A stretch of 64,000 bases of DNA from JANQPC01 sp039208375 (GTDB lineage Bacteria > Pseudomonadota > Alphaproteobacteria > Rhodobacterales > Rhodobacteraceae): contig JBCCRC010000006.1 of assembly GCA_039208375.1 (NCBI GenBank), positions 1 to 64,000 on the forward strand, read 5' to 3'. Below are positions 9,222-16,685 of the stretch, in pieces. Under the pieces are notes generated by a model. The model worked only from the letters and a program-made list of their open reading frames with translations. It did no database searches and was not told the origin of the DNA. Positions within the stretch are counted from its first letter, which is position 1; each line of letters opens with the position of its first letter. A program made the translations under genes and the position numbers.

Positions 9222-9606
9222 ATGACGCAATGCCTGTTGCACGAGCGTTACCGCTACCATTGCCGAAATGTCTACCCCGAGGCAAAGAAAAGCGCCGCCT
9301 CGGTCAGCTTTCCGTCTGTGAGTTGGTCCGCCGCTTAGCCGAAGCGCAGCGCGCCCGCGCCGCCGGCGGCATACCCTGCGACCTTATTGGGCCGGAGCCG
9401 CACCACCAGCGCGCAACCTGCGGACGGGCGAGCTCGACGAATGGCGTTTCATGCACTCGCATAACCCGCACGCCATTCTGAAATTGTGGGCCCAACTCGC
9501 TGTGTTGCGCCAAGACCGGCCCGAACGAACAACTCCAAACACGTCCGCCCCCCGACACTCCAGGTCGTATCCCAACCCGCTCGCGTCGCAAATAAACCTT
9601 TTATGA
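9222..9606 (+). pseudogene. Possible decayed gene in the gap between the efflux operon and the BCCT gene
   Basis: The 529-bp gap 9208-9736 has no intact gene. Three consecutive protein-like stretches occur on the plus strand in three different frames. The first runs from ATG 9222 to TAG 9336 (includes LLHERYRYHCRNVYPEAKK). The second covers about 9270-9410 (includes LSVCELVRRLAEAQRARAAG). The third ends at TGA 9604 (includes LDEWRFMHSHNPHAILKLWA). The last has a composition unlike random reading frames. I do not recognise a family. It could be a frameshifted remnant or chance. Confidence 0.3.
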
Positions 9607-9651
9607 CGAGGCCCCGGCGCATAACGTTTTGGAATAATCATAATCAACGTA

Positions 9652-9671
9652 CGTGATTGACGTGCATCACG
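9652..9671. promoter_or_regulatory. Inverted repeat upstream of the BCCT transporter
   Basis: CGTGAT and ATCACG flank an 8-base spacer, 65 bp upstream of the BCCT start. The surrounding DNA (9630-9665) is unusually A+T-rich for this window, as promoters often are. It may be an operator. No regulator gene is adjacent. Confidence 0.3.
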
Positions 9672-9736
9672 CGTTGGCGATCGCATCGACAATCTCAGTC
9701 TTCCTCGCCACCGCATAGCCAACGGGGAATTGTCGC

Positions 9737-11575
9737 ATGGCGATTAAGGAGCCATTTACCGATCTAGCGATCGAAACACAGGAGTCTGGGTTTTACGAAG
9801 GCCATAGCCTTCCGATCGCCCTAATTTCCAAAGTCACGATGGTCGCGCTCGTTCTGTGGGCAATCATCTGGCCCATCGGCGCAACCACAACGCTTGATGC
9901 CTGGAACTGGGCCACCCTTCAGGGCTTCAACACCTTCTACATCCTATCGGTCGGCTTTTTCGCGTTCTTCCTGTTTGCGCTCGCCGTGCTGCCAACGGGC
10001 AGGCGCAAGCTTGGCGGCGAAGCCACGGTTCCGGAGTTTTCAACCTTCTCATGGTTCGCCATGATGTTCGGCGCCGGGCTTGGCGTAGGATTAATGGTGT
10101 TTGCCACTGCGGAACCGGTGGGTCTTTGGGGCTCAAACCCGGTGATCGTGGCGCAGGAGGCATCGCCCAACGCGCAAGACTCTGTCCAGTCCGCCTTTCG
10201 CTACGCCTTCCTGCATTTCGGCTTTCATGCGTGGGCGATCTACGTCGTTACCGGCCTGAGCCTCGCCTACTACGCCTATACCCGCGAAATGCCACTGACG
10301 ATCCGCACTGCGCTTACCCCGCTTCTAGGCCGTGCGGCGAACGGTTTCATCGGCCATATCGTGGATGTTCTGGGCGTTGTGGCCACGATCCTCGGCGTGT
10401 CAGTCACGATCGGCTATGGGGTCAGCCAGTTCGTGGATGGGGTCTACAACATCTCTGGCATGGAATGGTTGATGGCGGCCTCCGAAGACGGCCCGCCGAA
10501 ACCGTCGACCGTGGGACTAATTGCGGCCCTTGTGCTGATCATGGGCATGTCGATCCTCTCGGCCGTTTCCGGCGTTGGCCGCGGTATCAAGTATTTGTCA
10601 AACCTCAATCTGGTTCTATCGATCCTGCTGCTGCTCACCTTCGTGGTATTCGGCTCGTTCCTCTTCGCGCTCACCACCTACGGCACGGCGCTGGCGGATT
10701 ACATCTGGAACTTCATACCGCTCAGCTTCGAAGCCTACGCACCGCTCTCCGAAGCCGCATTCAATGAGGCGATACCGGCGGAAGCCGGTGCGCTATCGGG
10801 CAGTCTTTACAGTGGTGCCACAAATGCCTGGGGCAGCTACGATGGCTTCGTTTCGGGCTTGGAGGGCGATGCCGCCGCGCTTGATCCTGCGGTTTTGGCG
10901 GCAAGCTACGAGGCCGGAACGCAAGGCCGGCTCTGGGGCTGGCAGTCAGGTTGGACGACATTCTACTGGGCGTGGTGGATCGCTTTCTCGCCCTTCGTGG
11001 GCCTGTTCCTCGCGCGTATCTCCAAGGGCCGTTCGGTGCGTGAGTTCATCTTCGGCTGTGTGATCGCTCCCGCACTGGTCTGCTTCGCGTGGCTTGCGAT
11101 CCTTGGCGGCACGGCGGTGAACAACGAATTGCAGGGTGTGGCCGATGGCGCCATCATCGCAGCCTCGAACACCAACAAGCTCTTCGTGTCGCTACAGATG
11201 ATCGTGCCGGAATGGCTGGTCGGCGCAGTGATCGTGATGTGCGTTGTTCTGATCATGACCTTCCTTGTGACTTCCGCCGACAGCGGCATCCTGGTGATGA
11301 ATACGATCATGTCGGGCGGTTCGGCCGAGACAGGGATCAAGCATCGCATCATCTGGGGCTTGATCCTGACGGGGGTAATCGCCAGCCTTCTGGTGGCCGG
11401 TGCGCTGGATCCCGATAATGCCGATCCGCTGGCACCGCTGCAGGATGCCATGATCGTCGGCGCCCTTCCCTTCACGGTAGTAATGGTGCTGATGGCCCTG
11501 GCCCTCACGAAGGCGCTTGTCAACGATGGGCGCCGTGAACGCGCCGCCGGGCCAGTGGGGCAACCGGCCGAATAG
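9737..11575 (+). CDS. BCCT family (betaine/choline/carnitine-type) transporter
   Basis: This 612-residue sodium- or proton-coupled carrier for quaternary ammonium or sulfonium compounds has about 12 membrane helices. It shows the family's glycine-rich substrate motif (MFGAGLGVGLMVFATAEP) and the tryptophan-rich eighth-helix signature (TTFYWAWWIAFSPFVGLFLA) followed by RISKGRSVREF. About 45 residues rich in Ala and Gly (around 345-390) form an enlarged extracellular loop. GGGGA lies 8 bp upstream of the ATG. It stands alone, so glycine betaine, choline, DMSP or taurine are all possible substrates. Confidence 0.92.
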   Translation: MAIKEPFTDLAIETQESGFYEGHSLPIALISKVTMVALVLWAIIWPIGATTTLDAWNWATLQGFNTFYILSVGFFAFFLFALAVLPTGRRKLGGEATVPEFSTFSWFAMMFGAGLGVGLMVFATAEPVGLWGSNPVIVAQEASPNAQDSVQSAFRYAFLHFGFHAWAIYVVTGLSLAYYAYTREMPLTIRTALTPLLGRAANGFIGHIVDVLGVVATILGVSVTIGYGVSQFVDGVYNISGMEWLMAASEDGPPKPSTVGLIAALVLIMGMSILSAVSGVGRGIKYLSNLNLVLSILLLLTFVVFGSFLFALTTYGTALADYIWNFIPLSFEAYAPLSEAAFNEAIPAEAGALSGSLYSGATNAWGSYDGFVSGLEGDAAALDPAVLAASYEAGTQGRLWGWQSGWTTFYWAWWIAFSPFVGLFLARISKGRSVREFIFGCVIAPALVCFAWLAILGGTAVNNELQGVADGAIIAASNTNKLFVSLQMIVPEWLVGAVIVMCVVLIMTFLVTSADSGILVMNTIMSGGSAETGIKHRIIWGLILTGVIASLLVAGALDPDNADPLAPLQDAMIVGALPFTVVMVLMALALTKALVNDGRRERAAGPVGQPAE

Positions 11576-11591
11576 ACGTGCCAAATAAACC

Positions 11592-11624
11592 GGGCGGCCA
11601 CGTGCCTGACACACGCGGCCGCCC
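11592..11624. terminator. Bidirectional terminator-like hairpin
   Basis: GGGCGGCC pairs with GGCCGCCC, with an extra GTG/CAC pairing inside the loop. It lies 16 bp after the BCCT stop (plus) and 37 bp after the stop of the small lipoprotein gene (minus). Read on the minus strand it is followed by GGTTTATTT, so it fits best as terminator of the minus-strand genes. Confidence 0.55.
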
Positions 11625-11661
11625 ACACTCGCTACGGCACACTGATGAGGGAACGCCGGGA

Positions 11662-11778
11662 CTAGTAATCAGACCCTTGGAACGAAGAGGCGGCGTTGCC
11701 CGAAGAGGTTGAATAGAGGCCGCCTTGGTCACAGGCCGCCAGGCTCAGGATAGCCACGAGGGCGATTGCGATACGCAT
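11662..11778 (-). CDS. Small lipoprotein (38 residues)
   Basis: MRIAIALVAILSLAAC is a complete lipoprotein signal with lipobox LAAC. It leaves a mature peptide of only about 23 residues (C-DQGGLYSTSSGNAASSFQGS). A strong run GGGGGGGAG lies 5 bp upstream of the ATG at 11778; an ATG immediately before it (11781) is the alternative start. It lies 14 bp after the COG4315-like gene and probably shares its transcript. Tiny envelope lipoproteins of this kind include entericidin-like peptides, but there is no clear similarity. Function unknown. Confidence 0.6.
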   Translation of the reverse strand: MRIAIALVAILSLAACDQGGLYSTSSGNAASSFQGSDY

Positions 11779-11792
11779 CATGTCTCCCCCCC

Positions 11793-12167
11793 TTAGCGCC
11801 GAACCACATCCCACACACCGCCAACGCCGTCGCCGGTGGCATCGCCCTGGGCGCTGTCGCCGGCCCAGAAGTAAAGCGGCTGGCCATTGAGCGTCCACTG
11901 CCGGGTGCCATCACGGCGCTCAATCACCCCAAGCGCGCCATTGGCTTTCGCGGCGTCGCCGGCGGTAAAGGGCGGCCAGGCCTGGGCGCAATCGCCGTAG
12001 CAGTTTGATGTGTCCGCGGCATCGTTGCGGAAGGTGTAAAGCGTCATGCCGTTCTTCCCGGCGGCAATCACCTCACCGATATTGGTGTTGACGGCCACGA
12101 GAGTTGAGGCAGATGCGGCCGTGCCGGCAAGGGCAAGCAGGGTTGCGGCGAAAAGCGTGCGGGTCAT
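11793..12167 (-). CDS. Secreted COG4315-type protein (Lipoprotein_15 repeat family)
   Basis: This is a 124-residue exported protein. The start at 12167 is set by GGAG 8 bp upstream and gives signal peptide MTRTLFAATLLALAG-TAASAS. Two family repeats are visible: GMTLYTFRNDAADTSNCYGDCAQAWPPF and, after a spacer, the QWTLNGQPLYFWAGDSAQGDATGDG region. The cysteine pair CYGDC and the final VWDVV are typical. The biochemical role of the family is not known. It diverges from an ECF sigma factor gene, and its upstream region carries the same promoter-like element, so it is a likely target of that sigma factor. Confidence 0.85.
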   Translation of the reverse strand: MTRTLFAATLLALAGTAASASTLVAVNTNIGEVIAAGKNGMTLYTFRNDAADTSNCYGDCAQAWPPFTAGDAAKANGALGVIERRDGTRQWTLNGQPLYFWAGDSAQGDATGDGVGGVWDVVRR

Positions 12168-12227
12168 GATGGGTCTCCTAGATCCGTTGGTTCGTTTTGG
12201 TGTGGAGATTTCGTTCCCCACTGCCGG

Positions 12228-12257
12228 CTTTACGCCTCAGCCCCTGGGGTTATTCCC
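12228..12257 (-). promoter_or_regulatory. Candidate ECF-sigma promoter for the COG4315 gene
   Basis: Read on the minus strand, GGGAATAACCCC, 11 bases, then CGTAAAG. The layout GGGnnTAACCCC-N11-CGnnAAG is the same as in the element facing the sigma gene. It predicts a start about 50 bp upstream of the COG4315 ATG. The TAACC core resembles the GTAACC -35 element I recall for Caulobacter SigF; that comparison is from memory. Confidence 0.5.
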
Positions 12258-12295
12258 GCCATTCAGAAAAAAAATTGAAATTTTTTTGGGGGCCC

Positions 12296-12325
12296 GGGCG
12301 TAACCCCTTTGAAACACACGCCAAG
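12296..12325 (+). promoter_or_regulatory. Candidate autoregulated ECF-sigma promoter for the sigma/anti-sigma operon
   Basis: GGGCGTAACCCC, 11 bases, then CGCCAAG. Its conserved positions and spacing match the divergent element at 12228-12257. If used, transcription would start near 12332. That makes the ATG at 12335 nearly leaderless and favours the GTG at 12452 as the sigma factor start. Confidence 0.5.
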
Positions 12326-12451
12326 AGGCCTGCCATGGCACCTGCTACCCCTGCCCGCCCGATCCCGCATCTGCATTGCATCCCCGGCACGGGCGGTGCA
12401 TCAACGTCACCGCGCGCCCCATTTGCGGCGCGCGTGTTGCGAGAGCCGATC

Positions 12452-12955
12452 GTGTCCAATGACCTCAAGCGCGATCTGATTGCGCTGCTCCCACGGCTGC
12501 GGCGCTTTGCGCGGACGCTGACGCGGTCCGCCGCCGAGGCCGACGATCTGGTGCAGGAGGCCTGCCTGCGCGCGCTCACCCGGGCTGAGCAATGGGATCC
12601 ATCCCAACCGCTGGACCGCTGGGTTTTTCGCATTGCCCGCAATCTCTGGGTATCCGAAATCCGAAAGCGCGGCGTACGTGTTGGGCACGGCCATGTGCCG
12701 GCGGAAGAGGCGGTGGAACTGGTGAGCGGGGAAACCGGCGAGGCCCGTCTGGCCGCCCGCGAGCTTCACGCCCGCATCATGTCGCTCCCCGAGGAACTCG
12801 CTGCCGTGCTCTTGACGGTGTCGGTGGAGGGCTACAGCTATGCCGAGGCGGCTGAACTCTTCGATATCCCGGTGGGAACCGTGATGAGCCGCATCCACCG
12901 CGCCCGTAAGGCGCTCTCTCAAGATCTCGCCGCGCAAGGGGGGGCAGCTTCATGA
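12452..12955 (+). CDS. ECF RNA polymerase sigma factor
   Basis: From GTG 12452 this is 167 residues, the normal ECF length. Region 2 (LLPRLRRFARTLTR...DDLVQEACLRAL, then PLDRWVFRIARNLWVSEIRK) binds core and the -10 element. Region 4 (LPEELAAVLLTVSVEGYSYA...VPVGTV-like IPVGTVMSRIHRARKAL) binds the -35 element. An in-frame ATG at 12335 would add 39 Pro/Ala-rich residues unlike any sigma domain, so the shorter form is preferred. The stop overlaps the anti-sigma start as ATGA. It probably directs its own transcription and that of the divergent secreted protein. Confidence 0.9.
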   Translation: MSNDLKRDLIALLPRLRRFARTLTRSAAEADDLVQEACLRALTRAEQWDPSQPLDRWVFRIARNLWVSEIRKRGVRVGHGHVPAEEAVELVSGETGEARLAARELHARIMSLPEELAAVLLTVSVEGYSYAEAAELFDIPVGTVMSRIHRARKALSQDLAAQGGAAS

Positions 12956-13725
12956 AACGCGATCCCGAACGCCTGAGCGCATTTCTTGATGGCGAGTTGC
13001 CCGAGGCCGAGGCGCGCGAGATCGAAGCAGCGCTCGATGCCGATCCCGCTCTGCAAGCCGAGCTTGAGGCGCTGATGACAGCTGATCGCGGAGCGAAAGC
13101 GGCGTTTGAGGCAATGCTCGACGATCCGGTGCCCTTTGAGATGGCCGCCGCGATCCGCAATGCGCCGGAAGGCGGTGTGGCAAACACTGCCCCTGCTCCT
13201 GCCCCCGCGCGGCGGTGGCTTTCGGTGGCCGCTGCGGTGGTTGCCCTCGCTATCGCGGGCGCGGGCGGATATCTCGCGGGGCAATCGCAGGTCGCCCAAG
13301 TGGCCTCGGCACCCGGTTGGCTGGCCGATATTGCCGATTATCACCGCGTCTATTCCGGGCAGACCCGCCATCTTGTCGAGGTGGGTGCGGACGAGGCCGA
13401 CCACATCGAAACCTGGCTTACCGCGACTGTGGGCGCCGAGGTTGCGATCCCCGATCTATCGTCTCACGGGCTCACATTCCGTGGCGCGCGGCTTCTGGTC
13501 GCCGCGGGCAAGCCAGTGGCGCAATTGATGTTCACCGATGGGCAGGATCGCGTCGTGGCGCTCTGCCTGATCGAAACCGGCACCCCGCAAGACGGGTTCG
13601 ACAGCAGAACGATCGATGAATTCGAGATGGTCACCTGGGGCACGATGGGCGCGAACGCGGTGATCGTCGGCGATGAGGGCCGCAACGACCTGCAGGCGAT
13701 TGCCGAGACTGCGGCGGAAGCGTAG
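12952..13725 (+). CDS. Membrane anti-sigma factor
   Basis: This is a 257-residue partner of the ECF sigma factor encoded immediately upstream (4-bp overlap). The N-terminal 55 residues (ERLSAFLDGELPEAEAREIE) have the shape of an anti-sigma domain but lack the HxxxCxxC zinc motif. A single membrane helix lies at about residues 88-110 (WLSVAAAVVALAIAGAGGYL). The remaining roughly 145 residues are predicted periplasmic. This arrangement fits regulated release of the sigma factor on an envelope or redox signal. No proteolysis site can be assigned, and the signal is unknown. Confidence 0.85.
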   Translation: MKRDPERLSAFLDGELPEAEAREIEAALDADPALQAELEALMTADRGAKAAFEAMLDDPVPFEMAAAIRNAPEGGVANTAPAPAPARRWLSVAAAVVALAIAGAGGYLAGQSQVAQVASAPGWLADIADYHRVYSGQTRHLVEVGADEADHIETWLTATVGAEVAIPDLSSHGLTFRGARLLVAAGKPVAQLMFTDGQDRVVALCLIETGTPQDGFDSRTIDEFEMVTWGTMGANAVIVGDEGRNDLQAIAETAAEA

Positions 13726-13748
13726 TTGGACCGGTAAAGGAGGCAGCT

Positions 13749-14525
13749 CTACCCCTCCTCCAACACCAGCCGCGACAGCTCCACGGAAGCCGCACGCAGT
13801 GCATTGAGATGCCAGAGCGCGCGCTCCAGATCAAAGCGCTGGGTGGGCGCGTGGAAGGAAAGCGTTGCCATCAGCCGCCCCTCCGGATCAGAAATCGGCA
13901 CCGCCAGCGCGATCATGTCGAGCATGAATTCCTCTCGGTCGAGCGCATAGCCCTGGGCACGGATCGCCTCAATCTCGGCCTTCAGCGCGTCAGGATCGGT
14001 GATCGTATTGCGTGTGTGGTCGGTCAAAGGCGCGGCGGCGATGTAGCGGTCAAGATGCCGTGGGTCGAGCGCGCTGAGATACATCTTCCCGCTTGCGGTG
14101 CAATGGAACGGAACCCGCGTGCCTTGGGCCAGCTGAATCCTGAGCGGCCATTCGGTTTCGACCCGCTCGATATAGATCATTGCATCCCGGTCAGGCAGCG
14201 CGATATTGCAGGTCTCCCCGATCTGCTTGCTGAGCCGTTTCAGGATCGCTTGCCGCGCCGTGCGAATCCGAAGCGATGAAAGCAGCCCGCTCGCCATCCG
14301 GCGCGCCCGTGGCCCCGGCGAATAGGTTCGCCCATCCAGATCGCGCTGCAACAGCCCCTCTTCCTCAAGCGTGGCGAAAAGCCTATGGATCGTGGGTTTC
14401 GGCAGGCCCAGCGCGGCATTCACATCCGTGGGTGTGACGGGAACACCTGCGCGCGCGACCTCTTCCAGCACCATCAGCAGCCGGAGGTTGGTCGGGATCG
14501 TCTCGCGCGGGGATTCCCCGTCCAT
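13749..14525 (-). CDS. iseR: IclR family regulator, probable isethionate regulator IseR
   Basis: This 258-residue protein has an N-terminal winged helix at about residues 10-75 (TNLRLLMVLEEVARAG...GLPKPTIHRLFATLEEEGLL) and the IclR effector domain (FHCTASGKMYLSAL; ALDREEFMLDMIALAVPISD). ATG 14525 is chosen because it lies 13 bp after the TRAP permease stop; an in-frame TTG further upstream would overlap that gene. It is last in the operon binding protein-small permease-large permease-regulator. Characterised isethionate clusters also use an IclR-type regulator (IseR), which supports the assignment. The effector is inferred to be isethionate. Confidence 0.75.
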   Translation of the reverse strand: MDGESPRETIPTNLRLLMVLEEVARAGVPVTPTDVNAALGLPKPTIHRLFATLEEEGLLQRDLDGRTYSPGPRARRMASGLLSSLRIRTARQAILKRLSKQIGETCNIALPDRDAMIYIERVETEWPLRIQLAQGTRVPFHCTASGKMYLSALDPRHLDRYIAAAPLTDHTRNTITDPDALKAEIEAIRAQGYALDREEFMLDMIALAVPISDPEGRLMATLSFHAPTQRFDLERALWHLNALRAASVELSRLVLEEG

Positions 14526-14538
14526 CTCAAGGCGCTCG

Positions 14539-15897
14539 CTACTGGTTGGGCAACAACGTCGTTGCCAGGGCCGGAACAAGCGCCACGATAATCCAAACCG
14601 TAATCAACGCCACCAGATAGGGCCACGTGTAGCGCAACAGGCGGAAATAAGGCACGCCTGTCACCCCCGATGCGACATAAAGGTTCAATCCGTACGGCGG
14701 TGTGATGAACCCGATCGACGCACCTACAAGGAAGACGACCGCAAATTGCACAGGCTCCACCCCCACCGAATGCGCAATCGGCGCCAAAATTGGGGCGAGG
14801 ATGATGGTCACGGGCAAGCTTTCGAGGATCATCCCGCAGACGAAGACGATCGCCATGGCCGTGAAGAGCACCGCATAGTAGCCGCCCATCGACGTTACGA
14901 ATTCGCCGATAAACTGCTGAGCGCCCAGCACCGAAAGGATCTGCTGCATCACAACCGAGACGGCGATCAGCGGTGCGAGGATGCCGGTGATCTGAGACGA
15001 CCGCATGGTGATCGAGGGCAGTTCGAGCGGGCCGAAGCCCTTCACGATCAGCATCTCCGCCACCGAGCGGTTGTTGATATCCTCGTCTTCCTCATGGCGC
15101 GTAAGCTTGTTTATAGCCAGACAGATGAAGCCCACGAGCACGCAGAAACCCACTGTCACCCCAGCCGCCTCGGTCGGGGAAAACTTGCCGGTATAAATGC
15201 CCCAAAGCACAAGGCCGATGGCGAAGAAGCCAAGCCAGGCGCCCAGCCCGGTTTTCAGAACGCGCAGCGGGTTCAGCGGGATCAGATAACCCCATCGGTT
15301 GATCGTGCAGATGATCCAGCACGCCACCATCATGCCCGCAACCATAAGCGCGCCGGGCAGGATGCCGGCAACGAAAAGGTCTGAGATCGGCAGGTTCAGC
15401 AGGAACCCGTAGACAATGAAGATGATCGAGGGCGGGATGATGATGCCCACCGTGCCGCCCGCGGCCGCTGTGGCCGCCGAGAACCGCTCGTCATAGCCGC
15501 CCTTCACCATTTCAGGGTGCAGCATCGAGCCGATGGTGGCGGTGGTGGCCGAGTTCGAGCCCGAGATGGCCGCGAAAAGGCCGCATGCACCAAGCGAGGC
15601 CATAGCAAGGCCGCCCCTCACCCAGCCAAGGCAGGCATAAGCAAAGTCAGAAAGCCGCCGCGCGATGCCTGAGCGGTTGATAAGGTCTCCGGTCAGGATG
15701 AAGAGCGGCATTGCAAGCAGTGCGAACCCGTCGGTGAACACGTCCGAAAGCGCCGCGCCGATATTGTCGAGCGGCAGCCCCAGAACGAAGGACATGCCGA
15801 TCACCCAGTACCCGATCACCAGAAATACAGGCGTGCCGAGCATGAAAAGAACCGTGACCCCGATTGAAATCAGCGTGATGAGTGTGCTGTCAGCCAT
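14539..15897 (-). CDS. TRAP transporter large permease (probable isethionate uptake)
   Basis: This 452-residue DctM-type protein has about 12 membrane helices. Recognisable family segments are PLFILTGDLINRSGIARRL near residue 60, SGSNSATTATIGSMLHPEM, and GTVGIIIPPSIIFIVYGFL. The C-terminal half contains VGASIGFITPPYGLNLYVAS. It couples sodium entry to uptake of the substrate delivered by the binding protein. It lies 1 bp from the small permease gene and 13 bp from the IclR gene. By context this corresponds to IseM of TRAP-type isethionate importers. Confidence 0.9.
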   Translation of the reverse strand: MADSTLITLISIGVTVLFMLGTPVFLVIGYWVIGMSFVLGLPLDNIGAALSDVFTDGFALLAMPLFILTGDLINRSGIARRLSDFAYACLGWVRGGLAMASLGACGLFAAISGSNSATTATIGSMLHPEMVKGGYDERFSAATAAAGGTVGIIIPPSIIFIVYGFLLNLPISDLFVAGILPGALMVAGMMVACWIICTINRWGYLIPLNPLRVLKTGLGAWLGFFAIGLVLWGIYTGKFSPTEAAGVTVGFCVLVGFICLAINKLTRHEEDEDINNRSVAEMLIVKGFGPLELPSITMRSSQITGILAPLIAVSVVMQQILSVLGAQQFIGEFVTSMGGYYAVLFTAMAIVFVCGMILESLPVTIILAPILAPIAHSVGVEPVQFAVVFLVGASIGFITPPYGLNLYVASGVTGVPYFRLLRYTWPYLVALITVWIIVALVPALATTLLPNQ

Positions 15898-15898
15898 A

Positions 15899-16567
15899 TC
15901 AATCCGCTCCGATCACGGCTTGTTCGATGAGGGGCTCGCCCTCCCGATAGTTCTTAAGATCGGCGATCCAATTCTCGATCACCCGGCCCGCAAGCATCAT
16001 GAAGGCAATCGGCACCGAGATGAGGAACCACCATTGCAGCACGTTGTCTGTGCCGAGCATGATCTGAAAATTAGCGGCAGAGTTGGCGACAAGCCGCGCG
16101 GACGTCACGATGACGACCCAAGAGAACCCGAGCCATAGGATCGCATCCATCGTCAGGCAGGCGAACTGCCCCCCTCGCGGCATCGCGCCCCGAAATTCCG
16201 CAAAAGCGAGGTGTGTGCGTAGCTTCACGTTATAACTGCACCCCACCCACGTCATGATAAGAAACAGAAACGGCGGCAAGGTTGTGGACCACGGCGCCTG
16301 CACGTTGAAGACGAACCGCCGGATCACTTCCACAAAGATGATCCCACCGATCAACAGGTACGAAGTGACCATCACGGTGGATTCAATCCGACGGTCCAGC
16401 CATGGCACGAAGCGATAAAGGAAATAGAACAGAAGCCCGCCCAGCACCGTGGCCGCTAGGCCCAGTGGCCAAGACGCCGGTTCCCGAAGCGCTTGGCGCA
16501 ACATGAATGAGTCGTTCGAAAAGAGTGCCGCGAATATGTCGCCCGCACCGGCAAACCAGTCAGCCAT
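15899..16567 (-). CDS. TRAP transporter small permease (DctQ type, probable isethionate uptake)
   Basis: This 222-residue protein has four predicted membrane helices at roughly residues 35-55, 65-85, 100-120 and 145-195. It partners the large permease, whose gene follows after 1 bp. The family is recognised by helix pattern and by WVGCSYNVKLRTHLAFAEF followed by the arginine-rich loop. The start codon has an exceptional Shine-Dalgarno run (GGGAGGGG). It is somewhat longer than a typical DctQ because of an N-terminal extension of about 30 residues. By context it is the small subunit of the isethionate importer. Confidence 0.88.
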   Translation of the reverse strand: MADWFAGAGDIFAALFSNDSFMLRQALREPASWPLGLAATVLGGLLFYFLYRFVPWLDRRIESTVMVTSYLLIGGIIFVEVIRRFVFNVQAPWSTTLPPFLFLIMTWVGCSYNVKLRTHLAFAEFRGAMPRGGQFACLTMDAILWLGFSWVVIVTSARLVANSAANFQIMLGTDNVLQWWFLISVPIAFMMLAGRVIENWIADLKNYREGEPLIEQAVIGAD

Positions 16568-16633
16568 TTGGCCCCTCCCGTTCCTGCATATGGGCCCGGC
16601 GCGCCTCGTTTCTGTGGGCGGTCTTGGCCGGTA

Positions 16634-16661
16634 GGCCGGGGAAGGCGCGCCCTCCCCGGCC
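16634..16661 (-). other. Strong stem-loop between TRAP binding-protein and permease genes
   Basis: GGCCGGGGA pairs perfectly with TCCCCGGCC around a 10-base loop in the 118-bp gap after the binding-protein stop. No T-run follows on the transcribed strand. It resembles messenger-stabilising hairpins that raise binding-protein output over permeases. Seen as structure; role inferred. Confidence 0.55.
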
Positions 16662-16685
16662 GGTTTATGCTAGCCTATGCGGCGA

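Noticed and set aside
9304..9722. Minus-strand open frames in the gap before the BCCT gene
   Set aside because: Arg/Ser-rich composition with no family features; they look like frames opened by high G+C content.
12335..12451. N-terminal extension of the ECF sigma factor from ATG 12335
   Set aside because: The added 39 residues are Pro/Ala-rich and unlike a sigma domain, and the predicted promoter would start transcription only a few bases before this ATG.
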